Shown one piece after another: positions 11,780-26,700 of a stretch of 64,000 bases of DNA (position 1 is the stretch's first letter; each line of letters begins with the position of its first letter). The DNA lies in the NCBI GenBank assembly GCA_029962745.1, contig CM057162.1:8191080-8255079 (forward strand), in the 5' to 3' direction. Source of the stretch: Echinometra lucunter (lineage: Eukaryota > Echinodermata > Echinoidea > Camarodonta > Echinometridae). The translations under genes were made by a program, and so were the position numbers. Below the pieces are notes generated by a model. It worked only from the letters and a program-made list of their open reading frames with translations, was not told the DNA's origin and searched no databases.

Positions 11780-14700
11780 CTAAAAATGTAGTGAATATGA
11801 ATTGTTCTTGCTTATTTCCATAGCCACTTGAAGTTCCTCAACCTGTGAAAAAATAAGAAATACCAATAGAAATTGCTGATTTTGTGTGTATACATATAAA
11901 CATAATTTTTCCCTTAAACAAGATTACATGTAACCATACAACCTATGAATATGACATTGGATATTCATTCGACATTCAGTTTCTTTTCAAAATTATTACT
12001 GATAAACAGCTAAAGATATATATTTCAGTGTCAAATTCATTTGAAATTGTTCCAAAGAAGTCCATTCTATAAACTTTTCTTTTTCCAAAGATCATCATTA
12101 TATAAATATTTTTGGAAATGCTTTGCACAAGTGTAAAGAATCCAAGACTGTTTGAATGTTGACAACTTGATAATGAACATCTTAATAATATAAAACAATT
12201 GTATGATTTTATTTTGTCTTTATTTCATCTATTTCATTCATTTTTTGTTTTGTGGGGGAGGATAATAATTCTGGCAGCCTAGCTCTTTATAAGTGACATC
12301 ATTACGTTATCCCTCGCAATCTTATTACATCACTACATTTGTTTGTATGTACTTTATGTTCCATGACATATACACCTTAATGTTCAAAGGTTCATACGTC
12401 AAGTGCTAATTGAGTCTTATGTAGTTAAAAATGCGCTGCATAAATCCATCTATAGTTTTATTTGTAAACTCTGTAACTGGCACATATATATGCCTTTTAA
12501 TTGTGCACTGAGCCATGGAACCTCTCTATTTATTTTTAATATCAGTGACAACATATTTCAACTTGACATCGCGATGATATCTTGAGAATACTTACTCTCT
12601 CTACATCCTCTAAAAGCCATGTCATACTGTTGTAATCTTCAGATTTCATCTGCAAAATGAAAATATACAAAATCATCGTGCCATAAAGTTTGTTTGCATA
12701 GAAAGCAACAGTTTTATTCTGCAGGCTTTCTTAAAAAGTGTACTGTGCTTTATACATTCTGTATCGTGTACACGTTAGTGGGTTTACTTCTAGGACTTTT
12801 GTTAGATCACGCATTCTCATCCGTCAGTCTTTTAGTGCATACAAACACAACACACAAACACATACAGTCATACACACACACAAAATTGTTTTAGTCAACA
12901 TTTACTGTATCATGGGTGAATTTAATATTGCTACTTTTAATTCTTAAGGCTTGTTCAGATATGGCGCAACAAATCCCCATGACATTTTTAGTGTACAAGT
13001 TAACAGGATACGACACAGCAAAATGATGTCACTAAGGGAGGAGACATTTTTTGCCGCCTGGCTAGAAAAAGCTGTAGATCAATCAATTCTTAAAAAGTTA
13101 GCACAAAATGTGATGTTGAGTTTGTCTGTGCAACTTATGATAAAAATCTTTTTTATTTGAGAGTCGACACAAACCTTAATGGGCGTTCATGAATGGGGTG
13201 GTTATCTGAACACTAAAAATGTCGCCGGGGTTGTCATGGCCTTTATAGGACTATAAAAGAACAAAGACTTCCAATTTAAAAAAAAAAAAAAAAAAAAACC
13301 TCTACTAATTTATACTCACAGTTGAAAGTTTGGTGTGTATATACTCCAATACTTTGTCAAGCTCATCTAATCTGAAGAATACCTCTTTCTTCCTTTCAAG
13401 AGGAGCCATACTGCAGAAAAAAGGGAATAAGATCACAAAAAGGAATAAATGCCGCACAATACTCCCTTTGTGAAAAACATGTTTGTCACATTCCAAAGGC
13501 ATTTCATTTTCGCTTTGAATTCGATATTGGTAACGGAATGGCATTTCATTTCTGCTTCATTTCATTTTGCTCTGAATTCAATATTGGTAACCGAGTGGTA
13601 CTTTAATGTGTACATGTACTCTAGAAAGTCATTTGTATAATGAAAGTTCAGGGAGTTGCAATATTTTATATGATTTGATTTAATAGACTGAAGGTACTAA
13701 GCAAAATTTTCACTCGCTCATAAAGTTGTTGAATTGGTAAAATCTAAGAAAAATACACCTGTCAATTTTGAGGAAAAAACATCAATAAACTAGATGAATC
13801 TTCGACCACGCGTGGTCGAACTTTATGCCTCCGCCATTACCAAATCATAAATAAATGGCACTTCATGTTGATTTATTTTCATTTATACAATGACATCTTT
13901 GACCTTGATCTTTGACCTTGTGACCCCCAAATCTAATGAGAGCATTGCCGTTTCCACATGCATACATGAGCCAAGTTTGTTGAACTGTCAAATGGTTACT
14001 GAGTTATCACAAGAACGAACCATTTCTATGTTCATAATGACCTCTATGACCTTTGACCTTTGACCTTGAGACCCCAAAATCTAATCAGATCATTGTCCCT
14101 CCCATATGCATAACTGTGCCAAGTTTGAGGTTGATAGGTCAAATGGTTCTTAAGTTATCGCGAGAACGAGCCATTTTTATGTGTTTTATTAGCTCTATGA
14201 TCTTGACCTTTGACCTTGTGACCCCCAAATCTAATCAGATCATTGTCCCTCCCATATGCATACCTGTGCCAAGTTTGAGGTTGATAGGTCAAATGGTTCT
14301 TAAGTTATCGTGAGAACGAGCCATTTTTATGTGTTTTATTAGCTCTATGACCTTGACCTTTGACCTTGTGACCCCAAAATCTAATCAGATCATTGTCCCT
14401 CCCATATGCTACCTGTGCCAAGTTTGAGTTGATCTGTCAAATGGTTCTTAAGTTATCGTGAGAACGAGCCATTTTTTATGTGTTTTATTACCTCTATGAC
14501 CTTGACCTTTGACCTTGAGACCCCCAAATCTAATCAGATCATTGTCCCTCCCATATGCATACCTGTGCCAAGTTTGAGGTTGATAGGTCAAATGGTTCTT
14601 AAGTTATCGTGAGAACGAGCCATTTTTATGTGTTTTATTACCTCTATGACCTGACCTTGACCTTGAGACGCCAAAATCTACTCAGATCATTGTCCCTCCC

Positions 14701-17700
14701 CCACATGCATACACGAGCCAAGTTTGAAGTTGATCTGTCAACGGTTCTTAAGTTATCGCGAGAACGAAAACGGGACGGACGGACGGACGGAACGGACGGA
14801 CGACGACCGAAAACTAATGCCTCCGGCAACCACCTACGGTGGGCGGAGGCATAAAAAAAAAAAACCCTTGGTATCATTTTCAATACTAATTAAATTCACA
14901 CTAATATTGATTACCAGTACTCTAAAATTTCAGAGGAATTCCATACGAATGTCGGCTTTTGAATCAAAGATTCAGAATGCTTCCAATTTGCAGACATGTA
15001 ACGTCCAAATTTAAACATTTATAACTGAACAGTAAACTTACTCATCTATGATAAGATCTTGTTTTCTCATCCACTGCTGCCATTTTGGAGCCAGAGTGCT
15101 TCGGTTGTAGAGCAGTGGTGCGAAGAGAACAATGCGCATGTTGGTCTCGTGCACCTTGCGAGCTTCTCGTAGGTTTTTGTTCCATATCTCCACGACATCT
15201 TTCGTCTGAAGACAAGGCAGATGTGAAAAGGGGGCAGGGGCAATGAAACATGTTAAATATGAGATTTTAAAAAAATTTTTATATATTGTAGCTTAACCCA
15301 TTCATGACAGGAATGATTTGCAGGGGAAACAGTGATTTTAAACCTTCTATCACATTACCAATTTAAGGATTTTAATGCTTATTTTCCTTTCAAAAACATT
15401 TTCAGCATCAATATTGATGCACCAAAATGGGCAGTTCGTGTAGAATTTTTTTGCTCTTTCTGCTCATGTATTTGGTATGATTTTTAGGGCTTTGCATCAA
15501 AATATATTAGGCCAATCCACAAAATGTAGACCTCTGTCACAAATGGGTTAACTCCAAGAAGTCTTGGATTTTTTTTCTTCTTCCGATTGGCAACACAGGT
15601 ATTTTCGGTGATACATTTGTTCCTGTGACTCTCATTAAATATAATGAGATTTTTAAAAAATGTATATATTGTAGTTTAATTCCAAGAAGTCTTGGAATTT
15701 TTTCTTCTTCCGATTGGCAACATACGTATTTCGGTGACACGACATTTGCTCCTGTGACAATTGCTCGTCTTCATTTTTAAGAAGGCACAATGGTAGGTTT
15801 GGAGTTGCAATAGGGGTTTGGGTTCAGAATAATGTGAGAATATGGATTAAGGTTATTGTTAGATTTGGGGTTAGGTTTTATGTTTGGCTTAACCCATTCG
15901 TGACAGAGGTCCACAGTTTGTGGTTTGGCCTAATATCTTTTGATGCAAAGCCCTAAAAATCATACCAAATACATGAGCAGAAAGAGCAAAAAATTCTACA
16001 CAAACTGGGCCCATTTTGGTTGCGTCAATATTTGCTGTTTGATGCTGAAAATTTTTTAAAGGAAAATAAGCATTAAAATCCTTAAATTGGCAACGTGATA
16101 GAAAGTTTAAAATCACCGTTTTCCCCTGCAAATTGGCAACTTTTGACTTCTCATCATAACTTCTGTCAATTTATATTCATTTCAGATACATTACATTTGT
16201 AAGAAAAATGTAGCAATAAAATAAACATGTTGGTGTTGCCAATTTGAAGAATAAAAGCTGATTAAATTAGGCTTTAAATAATTCCTGTCACGAATGGGTT
16301 AACGTGCAGATTTTCCAAGGGAGCAATTGTCGCTGGAGTAAATGTCATGGACCCGGTATTTCACTCTTATTACTACGTTTCTTTTTCAATTAAAAAGGCA
16401 TGTATCTAATAATACAAATGGGCAGAAACTGTCAACAGATGATAGAATCTCTGATTGTACTGAAACATAGTGAATCTGATCAATCAATAACACAACTTGT
16501 TAGAAACCTAAGGATTTTTAAGCTAATTTTTCCTATTAAAAATCCCTTTAAAACATAAGATAAGGTAACCCTAATATCTACATGTAATTCTATTACAAAC
16601 ATTAAAAAAAAACAAAGAAAACAACAAATACACAGTTCTTTCTTGACCAAAGAGAATCAAATACGCATGTGTCTAAAACAATGGCAATGGGAATGAAAAT
16701 TGTTTAGTTTATTTTCATATTACACGAATTCAAACTTCTACTGCAAAAATTCATTACTGTGAATATATATATTATCAATAGCTACTCCAGGGTAAAAAAT
16801 ACCCTTTTTCCTACGAGAGTTATTCTCTGAAAAACAATAGCTCCCATCAACAACTTTTACAGGAGCTAATATAGACCCAAGAGATGTACATGTACACGTA
16901 GGTTGAATTGCTGATATTCCAGTTTTCTCCATATGTAAATTCTGCAGCTCCGAGGTCATGATTCGCGAATTTATTGCTTATTTTCAGAGCTGAAAGCAAG
17001 GACGAATTTGAAGAAACAGTCACCTCAAAGAATCAGGTCTTAAGGATTTTAGGGGGCTATTTAAGCTTTGCCAAGGGTGAAATTGCCCTTTGCCCCTTGT
17101 TAATTTTTACCCTGAACTAGTTCCAAATACTCACCTCACACTTTGCATGGAATCTTCCACATCTGCAGGGACTAAGCCTAGGCTTGATGTCAGGATGTGA
17201 AAAAATGGCGAGCTCTTTCTCTTTCTTCTTCCTTTCCCGTTCCCTTTCTTGTTCCTTCTCTCTCTCCTTCCTCTCTTGGTCTTCTTTCATAGCTGTGTAG
17301 AGGAAAAGAGAGGAAAAAAGCACATATCATCTTTTGCAGATATTCATAAGGCAACTTGACATAACTTCCTGTTTGAAATTTTCCTGCATTATGCAAGGTA
17401 TGAGATTGCACAATGGCAAAAAAAGACTGCAAGTACTCAGTTTCCACCCGTGTGTATGACCACAGCGCATCCAAAAAAACAAACAATAATAAAGAATAAA
17501 AACGTTAAAATTCCCTTTACTTACATGTAGGAAAGTGAAACAAAACAAAAACAAAAGAAGCTGGCAAATACAGACAATATGATTCATAAATTTATTTTCC
17601 CAAACAATGATATACATGTACATGTATCCCTTTTGATTTCGATGTAAGGGATTGATGAATAGAACAGAAGTCAGTCTTGTTTGGAGGGGGGGGGGGATGA

Positions 17701-20700
17701 GGGATAGTGTACAATTTTCCCCAAAAATGAGTAATACCCTGTTGTAAATATTATGTAATAAAACATTTGCAAAATAACCATTCAACAGTAAAAGGGGTAT
17801 CTCACTGGGCTTGAAACTAGTTCGCGACTAGTATGCGACTCCAGATTTTGCTAGTCGCAGAGATGTCTCCTGAAAATTATGGAGTCTCCAAGGAGTCGCA
17901 AGAAATTCGAACATGTTTGATTTGTTTGAGACTTTTTCCAGTCTCCGCGAGATCTCAGAGACATCTCAGTGACATCTCCATTAGTTGCGGAGATTATATG
18001 TTTCTGCGAGGTCGCAGAAACTTTGCTGCAACTATTGGAGACATCTCAGAGACTTCGCCGCGACCGAAGAGACGTCTCAGAGAGGTCGCCGTGACTGAGG
18101 AGACATCTTAGAGGCGTCTTGGAGATGTCTCCGCGAATTCCAAGCAAAGTGATTGACACCTGGCTTGGAGACATCTCCGATTAGTCTCCTAGAAGTTGCA
18201 CCTTGGTGAGAGCACAAACCATTTTTTGTCGCGGAGACGTCTTGGAGACATATTTGCGACAAAAAATGGAGACGTCGCGGTGACGTCTCCGTTAATGAGA
18301 GACGACTTTAACAGTAAAAAATGCTAGTACTGGGCGTATTTAACAAAAGTAATAGTTTCAAACCTTGTCCATTATTTACAAATTTATAATCTCCCCCAAT
18401 AAAATCCCCCCTCCCTTGCATGGACATCCAGACATCTGCTAGATGTATGTACATTGTATACTTGAAAAACACAACAGGTGTCTCCTTTATCCATGTACAA
18501 ACTGTACACGTACACTTGAAAAACAACAGGTGTCTCCTTTACCCATGTACATGTACATGTAGACACCATAACCCAACACTACCCGTGCACATTCTCATTG
18601 TGCATACATGTACATGTACATGTAGTACTGAGTTAAATATTAGACTTCTCTGGCTCTTGCCAAAGCTTACAGTGTATGAACACAAGCATATGTACGCACA
18701 TCACACATCCTTCAAGGTCAACTTTGTATCATAAAAGGTCAACTCATATCAGAGAGATATGGACTATGGACTTCCAAATAGCCTCTTCCATGCCAAGTAT
18801 TTGCCATTAAAGGCTACAATGCAACACAACCCTCACTCAACATGAATCATGAACCCTTAGAAGTCTTGCGGGTACATGTAAACTCACACACATACTCCCT
18901 ACATGTCTCTACTGTAAATGTACAAGAATGTGTACCGACTACATACAAGTACTTTTTACACTGTACGTGGCAGTTTTATGCATAGAGAAAAATTCAACAG
19001 AAAAACAGTATCTTGCCCTATCATAACTCAACTAAAACAACCCACCCCCAATAAAAAAAAAAAAATAGATAAATAAAATGAGCCTAAAAAGTACCTTTAA
19101 GAAACCATATGGCACTGGTTCAACAATATTGTGCAAATAATATTCACGATGATGAGCATAAAATGGACTTTGCACGAATTGCCTTCATATAGAGAAACAG
19201 ATACTACATGTACTGTACATGTATGCAGTGCATTTACTATTGCACAAATACGTGCATGTACATGATATAAGGATGAATATTATGCTGCGATTGGTTGGGT
19301 TCATGAAAATGATATGCATTTCACAATTTCACTGAATTCGCATTTTTTGGGCCTACATTATACATCTACATGCACAGAGTGTAAAAAGTGTAGGCCTACA
19401 TGTAGGTAAATATCATTGTAACACTCAAAAATAGTTTGGTGATGATGATGTTTCAATGGCATTTGTTGTGTCGTGTCACTTAGTAAAGTATTCTTCAGTC
19501 AAAAAATGATTCATGAGACAATTCATATATTAGTTCCAGTGAATATGATGATAATTGCACCTCTCTTATGGGTAGAGAGGGTGTGATAAACTGATGAATC
19601 CACAAGTGTACAGTCCGACCTCGCTTATCCGGCCACGTCGGGACTGGCACCCATCCGTATATTACATGTACATGAAATGGCTGGATATGAGAGTAATGTA
19701 GTGGGACACCTTTTCTATGAAAATTTATAAGGTAGAGCAGTCTATTTGCTGTAAAATATATATTTCCTTGGTGTTGTGGATGACTGTACATGTAAATGAT
19801 CAATAATATCTTTCTGTTTGTAGGAGATGAAAATAGAATAAAATAAAAGAGAAAATTGCCCACGATGTTTCCGTCTCCGAGGCTTTTAGGTAAACTGGAT
19901 GAAGAATATAAGCGGGAAGCTGGCCGGGAGATGCAGCCGGCCGGTTAATAGAGCAGTCCTGATAAATGAAGGCCGGATAAGCGAGGTTGGACTGTACATG
20001 TACACGGCTTTTACTACTCGGGTCGCGTCACGTTGGAAAACACTCGGGTCGCGGCTCGCTGGGTATGGCGCACAAAGTGTTAACTAGATTATTTGGTCCA
20101 AAACTACAGTCAGTGTACAGTGAAACCAAAATCCTCATAACCACGCCCACAAGCATATTCTGGTAAACTGATCCTCCTGCCCTCTGCCTATGCAGAAAGT
20201 GTTTGTAACGAAACAAAGTCAATGCCCGGGCGAAGTAAATATACCAGGCTTATAATGAGAGATCATAATTATAAATCCTGTCTGTTTATTCACAATGGTG
20301 GGAGGTGTTTGTTGCAAATTCGTCTGTTGCATTTCATTTTGTAACGAGATGGTTCACTGTTTGTGAATTCTATAAAGAAATAAAGTTTTGAGTGAACTTT
20401 TGACACAAAAATTGTGCAGTTTTGGACCGAATAACTTTGTTAACACTTGGTGCCCCATACCAAGCGAGCAGCGACCCGAGTGTTTTCCAGCGCGACGCGA
20501 CCCGAGTGTTTAGTAAAAGCCATGTACACTGCATATATGAAGACTTGAGAACTCCATCAAGGATAAGACCATGGGAGCGGCCAGGAGTACATGTACATGT
20601 ACAACGCAGAAGGGTTAGGAGTGCAAGACTCAAAAACCCCAGAAGAACCCAGAACGATAATTTGTTTTATCTTTCATACTCATATGAGCAAGTGTCGAAG

Positions 20701-23700
20701 TTACCAAACACGAGGGATAATTCAATCTTAGGATTCCGATTTGGTCAGAATCCTAACAAGTGAATAGGCCTACATGTACATGTAAACTGTACTTACTGTA
20801 GGTGAGAAGTAATTGCCAGGTAGGATAAGGATAAGAGCAAGGATAAGGATAATGTCAATCCTAGGAAGTGAAGTGAGAAAAAAAGGAAGAAGAAGCAAGA
20901 GTGTGATGTCAATGACTTTGGTTTACAGTTATTTGCCAAACTAAGAATAATTAATACTATGAGGATCTACATGTAGGAAAGAATCACAACAAGGACTTTG
21001 TCAATATGGCTCCAAAAGAGAATAATTAGTTGAAGATTACTGGACAACCACAGAGCTTATCAGTAGCACAATAGACAGAGATTTTAGCTACTTAACAGTT
21101 TCCTGATCACCCAAGTAGACCAATACTAATTATAAACATATTGGGAACGGGCAGAGTATAATTATCCAAACTAACTAACGGGTCTTACATCATCATGCTT
21201 AATTAATTCCAGTATCACTCTTTATCAATGGGGGGGAATACACAAAAGTAAAGAGATGAGATGAGAGAATAAAGACAATTAGAAATTTCAGAAGAGCAAT
21301 AGCCCATACAGCCTGGGAAACCGTCTGGACTAAAATTGTCCCGTCACAGTAGGCTAAACAAAGATATTTTTTTTGTAGCTAATGATCCGTATACAGTGTA
21401 TCTCTCAAACTCACAGTACAAACTTGATTCTCGTGTACATGTACATGGTTAAAAGACATTTTTTTTATTGATTTCGTGCACAAGTGATACAAAAGCAATT
21501 TGGACCCTAGAAATTAAGTTTAATTCATTTCATCATTTATCAAAGACTCAAAGGCTATGCTTGAATCTAGTTTGGTTTCGATTTCGATATGAAAACATTA
21601 TGCACAATTAATTTCACATTTTGAAAAATGTCTGGAATCTGTTTCGGTTTCAGTTTCAAGCTGACTGTTATGGAATTCAATTCACAGAGTATACATGCAC
21701 AATGGCTATGGTCCTCCAAGTTCTGTGAACATTTGAAAGTTTTATTGGCAAATAGCTCAATAATCGCCAACTGGAAAAAGTTTACCCATACATGTACTTG
21801 AACTGGGAGGCACAATAGTTCCTGTATTTAGTCTATGGGAGTGAGAGAATTTAGCAGTCAAAATGAGTTGAGCTTTAAGCACTTACATGTACATATGTAG
21901 AAAGATCTTAGATCTCTAGGCCCCTTACATTCAAAAACAATATCGACCTACTAAAATACTAAACACAAACGAATCATATTACTAGGAAGTGAAGAAGGAA
22001 GCATTAATAATGCAATACAATCTTTAATAAACATTTTAATACTAATGCATGTTCTATTAATGGACACTTTATAAATGCACATTACTTCTCCATTCTCACA
22101 ATATGTACACGTATCAGAGTTCAGACAACACATGTGTGTATAGCAATTAAAAATACATGTACACAGATTTGTATGCCTTTCTAGACGATTACAATTAAAT
22201 GTCACAGCACATGCAAGCCTTAAGATAAATTATACAGAGCTGTACATGTATGTCATTAAGCAGCCCACAAGGACATGTATCATACATACACCTGTACATA
22301 CATGTACACATAGTATGTACATGTACTGTGTACCATTTATATTTGTGACATCATTCAGTAAAAGCTGTACTCCACCCTTCAATAAGCATTCCTTTCCATT
22401 GTTTGTGAACAGAGCTGCTCTGCATCATGGTAACCTGTATACCCTGTCATACCAACGATACAGATACATGTCCATGTACAAGACCAAAACAGAATAATAC
22501 ACAACCCCTGAAAGAATGAGATTAAATGCTGAATATGGGTGTGACTGAGTCAAGTACGTGCGTACAAGTAGTTACTTGGTAACAAACCATTGATCCCACA
22601 ACCTTTTGAAAAAATATTCAAGCTCCATGCATGGGTAACTATTCATAATTATTTCTGTTCTGGAATCTGGTAGAAATTAATCACAGAGGCTCCACCTGCA
22701 CACGCACTTGAATGCACAATATTTTATACAATATCTACGCAACATGCAATTTGACTATTCATACAAAGCATACATGTAGGAAACAGTCCTTAGCACAGAA
22801 GAGCTTTGTGAATGGAAATCAAGCTCTTCATTTTCACATTACATGCATTTTGAAATGACTGTTCAAAATGCAATGGAGAACAACATAAAATGAATACAAC
22901 CTGTATGTACATGTACATGTACATGTTATGGCAGAACAATAGTGGGATTCCCTTTTTAAAGAAATTTTCTGATCATGCAAATACACTATAAAGAAAGAAA
23001 CTGGGTCACATCTGGAATAATACATACATACACAGACATTTGGAGATTATAAAATTGATAAATTTACTCATTTTTCCCCAAAGGCACTAGTACTTTAAAC
23101 AGAAGTGAGTACATATACATGTATGTGACCACATAAAAACAATTCACCAATGTTGGGCCAGGTGAACGCATCACACATTTCTCATCATTTTTTGAATGTG
23201 ACAGCATAATCTGAACGTAATCCTAATCCTTTTCAGAGAATCTACAGTGTATCTAATAATACTACATCTTGAAAAAAGAAGAAGAAATAAATAGAAAGCT
23301 CACTAAGAATTTTGAACCTTCCTAGAACATAAGCTTATATATACTACATGTATATGTACATGTATTCTCCTTAAAGAAAATATTATTATTAAAAGAAAAA
23401 AATAGTGCTCACATCTCAAGCGCGCAGCTTTAATGGGTACGCGCAAGGTACTTTTGATGCGCAGTCCCATACACTTTTGTACGGGCCTAGCCATGCCAAA
23501 ATCAAAGTTATAGTGCACGTCACGTGATGCTAATTCAACCAATCACAGCGCATATTATACATACACTATTTACTAATTTCTTAACACCACAGTACAAATA
23601 TATGAAGTCTACTTTATATTCCTCACAAAAGATAACGTTTTGTCTCATAGTCATTTCCTTTCTAATCTTAGGGCTACAGTATTTCCTTTGAACTCTGGGC

Positions 23701-26700
23701 CACAGTATTTCCTTCTGGTTTACACATAATCTAACAAACACACTCGCCGGCAAGGAAAAAAATATACTGAACAAGGTTTATAAAACAATGAAGGAATAGC
23801 TTACTAGTATATCATGATCATCTTCAATAATCTGACTTTTGACCCTGCTTTCTTCAGAGAGTAAACATCTTTGATCAGCTGACTTTTCAAAATCGAAAGT
23901 TTACATTTCACTTTACACGTATGTAAGGCTATGAAACTGAAAAAAAACCAACCCACACACCAGTAAAATTGAAACGAAGTTCAGCATTTTGATTTTTTGT
24001 ATGTTTGTTTCTGTGTATCATAAGGGGTACAGATTCTCTCTCAGATGGGAAAGGGGGGGGGGAGCAGGGGAGGGAGTGGGATTATTGACTACTCGTAATC
24101 AAAGGGACATGAGGACAGTATCACCAAAAACTACTACTACTACTATATTTTATTTCATTTTTTTGGTTCAGTTGACATCTATTCTGAAACAAAAGCAGTG
24201 TTTATCATGTACGGTACACACAAATGCAAATAAATGCAGTACACACATATGCTACAAGGAGGCGAACACCTTCCAAAGATCAAGACACAGTCTACAATGT
24301 AATTCAGTGCTTCTCAACCTTTTTTACCTCGAGGCCCACTTTGCCTTTCAAAATTTTTTTTGAGGCCCACCTTCATTCTTCAAAATATTTTGAGGCCCAC
24401 CTCACATAATCTCAATGAGAAAAAATATCAATAAAACATGACAAAAGAAAATAGAGAACGAACTGTGCGTGAATTATCTGAGCCACTACATTACCTACAT
24501 GTACATTATATTACAAAATCCAACCTACATAATAATAATATTCTGGATTTATATAGCGCCTAATACATCTCCAAGAGAGTCTCTTAAAGTGCTTTACAGA
24601 AAATATCATTACCCCAGTCATCGGATTCAGGCTTGCCCGCATACAATGTATGCACCTTCTCCACTCCCTAGGGAGCATTCCAGCCAGGCGCCTTTTGCAG
24701 GCGCGCACAATGCTAAACAAATCACAATGACTTTCGCATCCTACCGGGTACCCACTTAACACCTGGGTGGAGAGTGGCAAATGTAGATTCATATCTTGCC
24801 AAAGGACATTAGTGCCGCGCTGGGATTTGAACTCGGACCACGAGATCTACAGCCCGGTGACATATCCACTAGACCACGACACCTCTACATGATTGTACAT
24901 GTATGGTTGCAATAAATGAAAGACTCCATATATACATGTAATACCCCACACCAAATGTAAGAATCTTGGTAAATTTTTAGCACATTGCACTGACGAAAAT
25001 CCACAGCTGTTCTTATTTCAATATGTTTAACCCATTCGTGAAAGGAATTATTTAAAGCCTAATTTGATCAGCTTTTATTCTGCAAATTGGCAACACCAAC
25101 ATTTTTATTTTATTGCTACATTTTTCTTATAAAACATCATGTATCTGAAATGAATATAAATTGACAGAAATTATGATGAGAAGTCGAAAAAGTTGCCAAT
25201 TTGCAGGGGAAAACGGTGATTTTAAACTTTCTATCACATTGCCAATTTAAGGATTTTAATGCTTATTTTCCTTTGAAATTGTTTTAGCATCAAACAACGA
25301 ATATTGACGCAACCAAAATGGGCACAGTTCGTGTAGAATTTTTTGCTCTTTCTGCTCATGTATGTGGTATGATTTTTAGGGCTTTGCATTAAAAGATATT
25401 AGGCCAAACCACAAAATGTGGACCTCTGTCACGAATGGGTTAATAAATTCAATTTGATGTTAACAGTAAAGCTGAAGAATTTTTTTCCAAAATATTTTGG
25501 ACTGATCTCGCAGCCCCACCTGAGAAAGCTTTGCGGCCAAAGTGGGCCGCGGACCACTGGTTGAGAAGCGCTGGTCTAATTCAAATGAGCGTTTTGGTCT
25601 GTATAAAAAAAAAAAAAAAGTTCTGTTGATAGTTTGTTCAACTATTTGCTTAAAGTAAACTGAAACTGCTTTAACCATACAAAAAAATACCCCTTTCACT
25701 TGCTTTGGACCTGCCCCCCCCCCCCCCTCGCTCTCTCCCATGCAATGTAGCTGAAAAAAAAAAAATTCTACCACCTTTCTATTCTTCAGTGTTGCTAAGT
25801 ATGTACTTTAGTTCTCTTTTTATGAAAGAGAATCCTAAATACACATATAGGAAAGAAGTACATGGTACAATTTTGACTAGCAAGAACTGCTACCAGACTT
25901 GCCAGCATACTGGCCAGGGCCCTGTTGCATAATTTACCATTAATGGTACCTCTGCCATCAATGGTAACGACCATGGTAACACTGCTCTACAGCCAATCAA
26001 ATTCAAGGTTTCCATGAAAGTTACCACTGATGGCAAAGTTACTATCAACAATAAATTTTATGCAACAGGATCCCGAAGGTCATCAGAGACCAAATTCCAG
26101 ACAGATTTCAGGTGCAAATACCTTGCTTGAAAATATATACATACATGTAGCCTTCAGTTGGCTTGTATTTATGCAGTAAAAAGATTATCCAGGTAAGTAG
26201 AAAATCTTTTCTTACTTAATCTTGGACAGGCCTACAAAGAAATCTTTTGCTGTGTAAATAACTTGTCCTTCAAAATTCACGATGTGAAAATCTTTTTGAC
26301 TACAAACTGGCAGAGACTGCAATTGCAGACCTTTTAACAAAAAAACAGTGGAAAGCGTGTCACAATGCAGGCGCAGCCACCATGTTTTGAGGACAGGTAC
26401 TCCAACTTGAAGCGAAATTTCTTCTCAACCATCAGTGTCACATTCTCTTCCTTTTTAAAACCTTTTCATCATTATCTACTAAAGTTCTGCTTCTCATCAT
26501 TATCTGCTAAAGTTCTGCTTCTTCCATTTCTCCTCCTCCTCCTCCTTTTTGCAGCCAAGCTCTATGGAGTAATCCAAGAGTCTAGACACAATTTGTGCCT
26601 TATTCTTCTGCAAGACACAAGTTCTGGCTTGACTGTGTACATGTAAACTTTTTGTTTTAGATTTTTTAGAAATTAGGAGTGTAATAATTAAGTTGAAGGA

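Larger units (their letters stand above)
11794..20122. repeat. Copy B of the large direct duplication
   Basis: The intact partner of 1-8320. It carries exons 2-6 of the 222-aa gene in open frame, and unlike copy A it continues past the point where copy A meets the gap. Small deletions in its tandem array (near 14407 and 14426) suggest that this copy is not error-free either. Confidence 0.9.
24305..25573. mobile_element. hAT (Charlie-type) non-autonomous element with nested insertions
   Basis: Left terminus CAGTGCTTCTCAACC at 24305-24319, right terminus GGTTGAGAAGCGCTG at 25559-25573, both matching the hAT/Charlie end pattern. The flanking octamers ATGTAATT (24297-24304) and GTCTAATT (25574-25581) agree at 6 of 8 positions, a decayed 8-bp duplication. 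Subterminal GGCCCAC repeats follow the left end, and GTGGGCC precedes the right. A SINE (24531-24886) and a piggyBac-like MITE (25027-25443) sit inside, so the hAT copy is older than both. Confidence 0.8.

Noticed and set aside
20422..20763. 113-codon plus-strand frame
   Set aside because: It covers the right arm of the fold-back element and has no splice or codon support.
24806..24886. tRNA gene on the minus strand
   Set aside because: A-box and B-box are present, but the body does not fold as a complete cloverleaf and it continues into a SINE body with a LINE-type tail.
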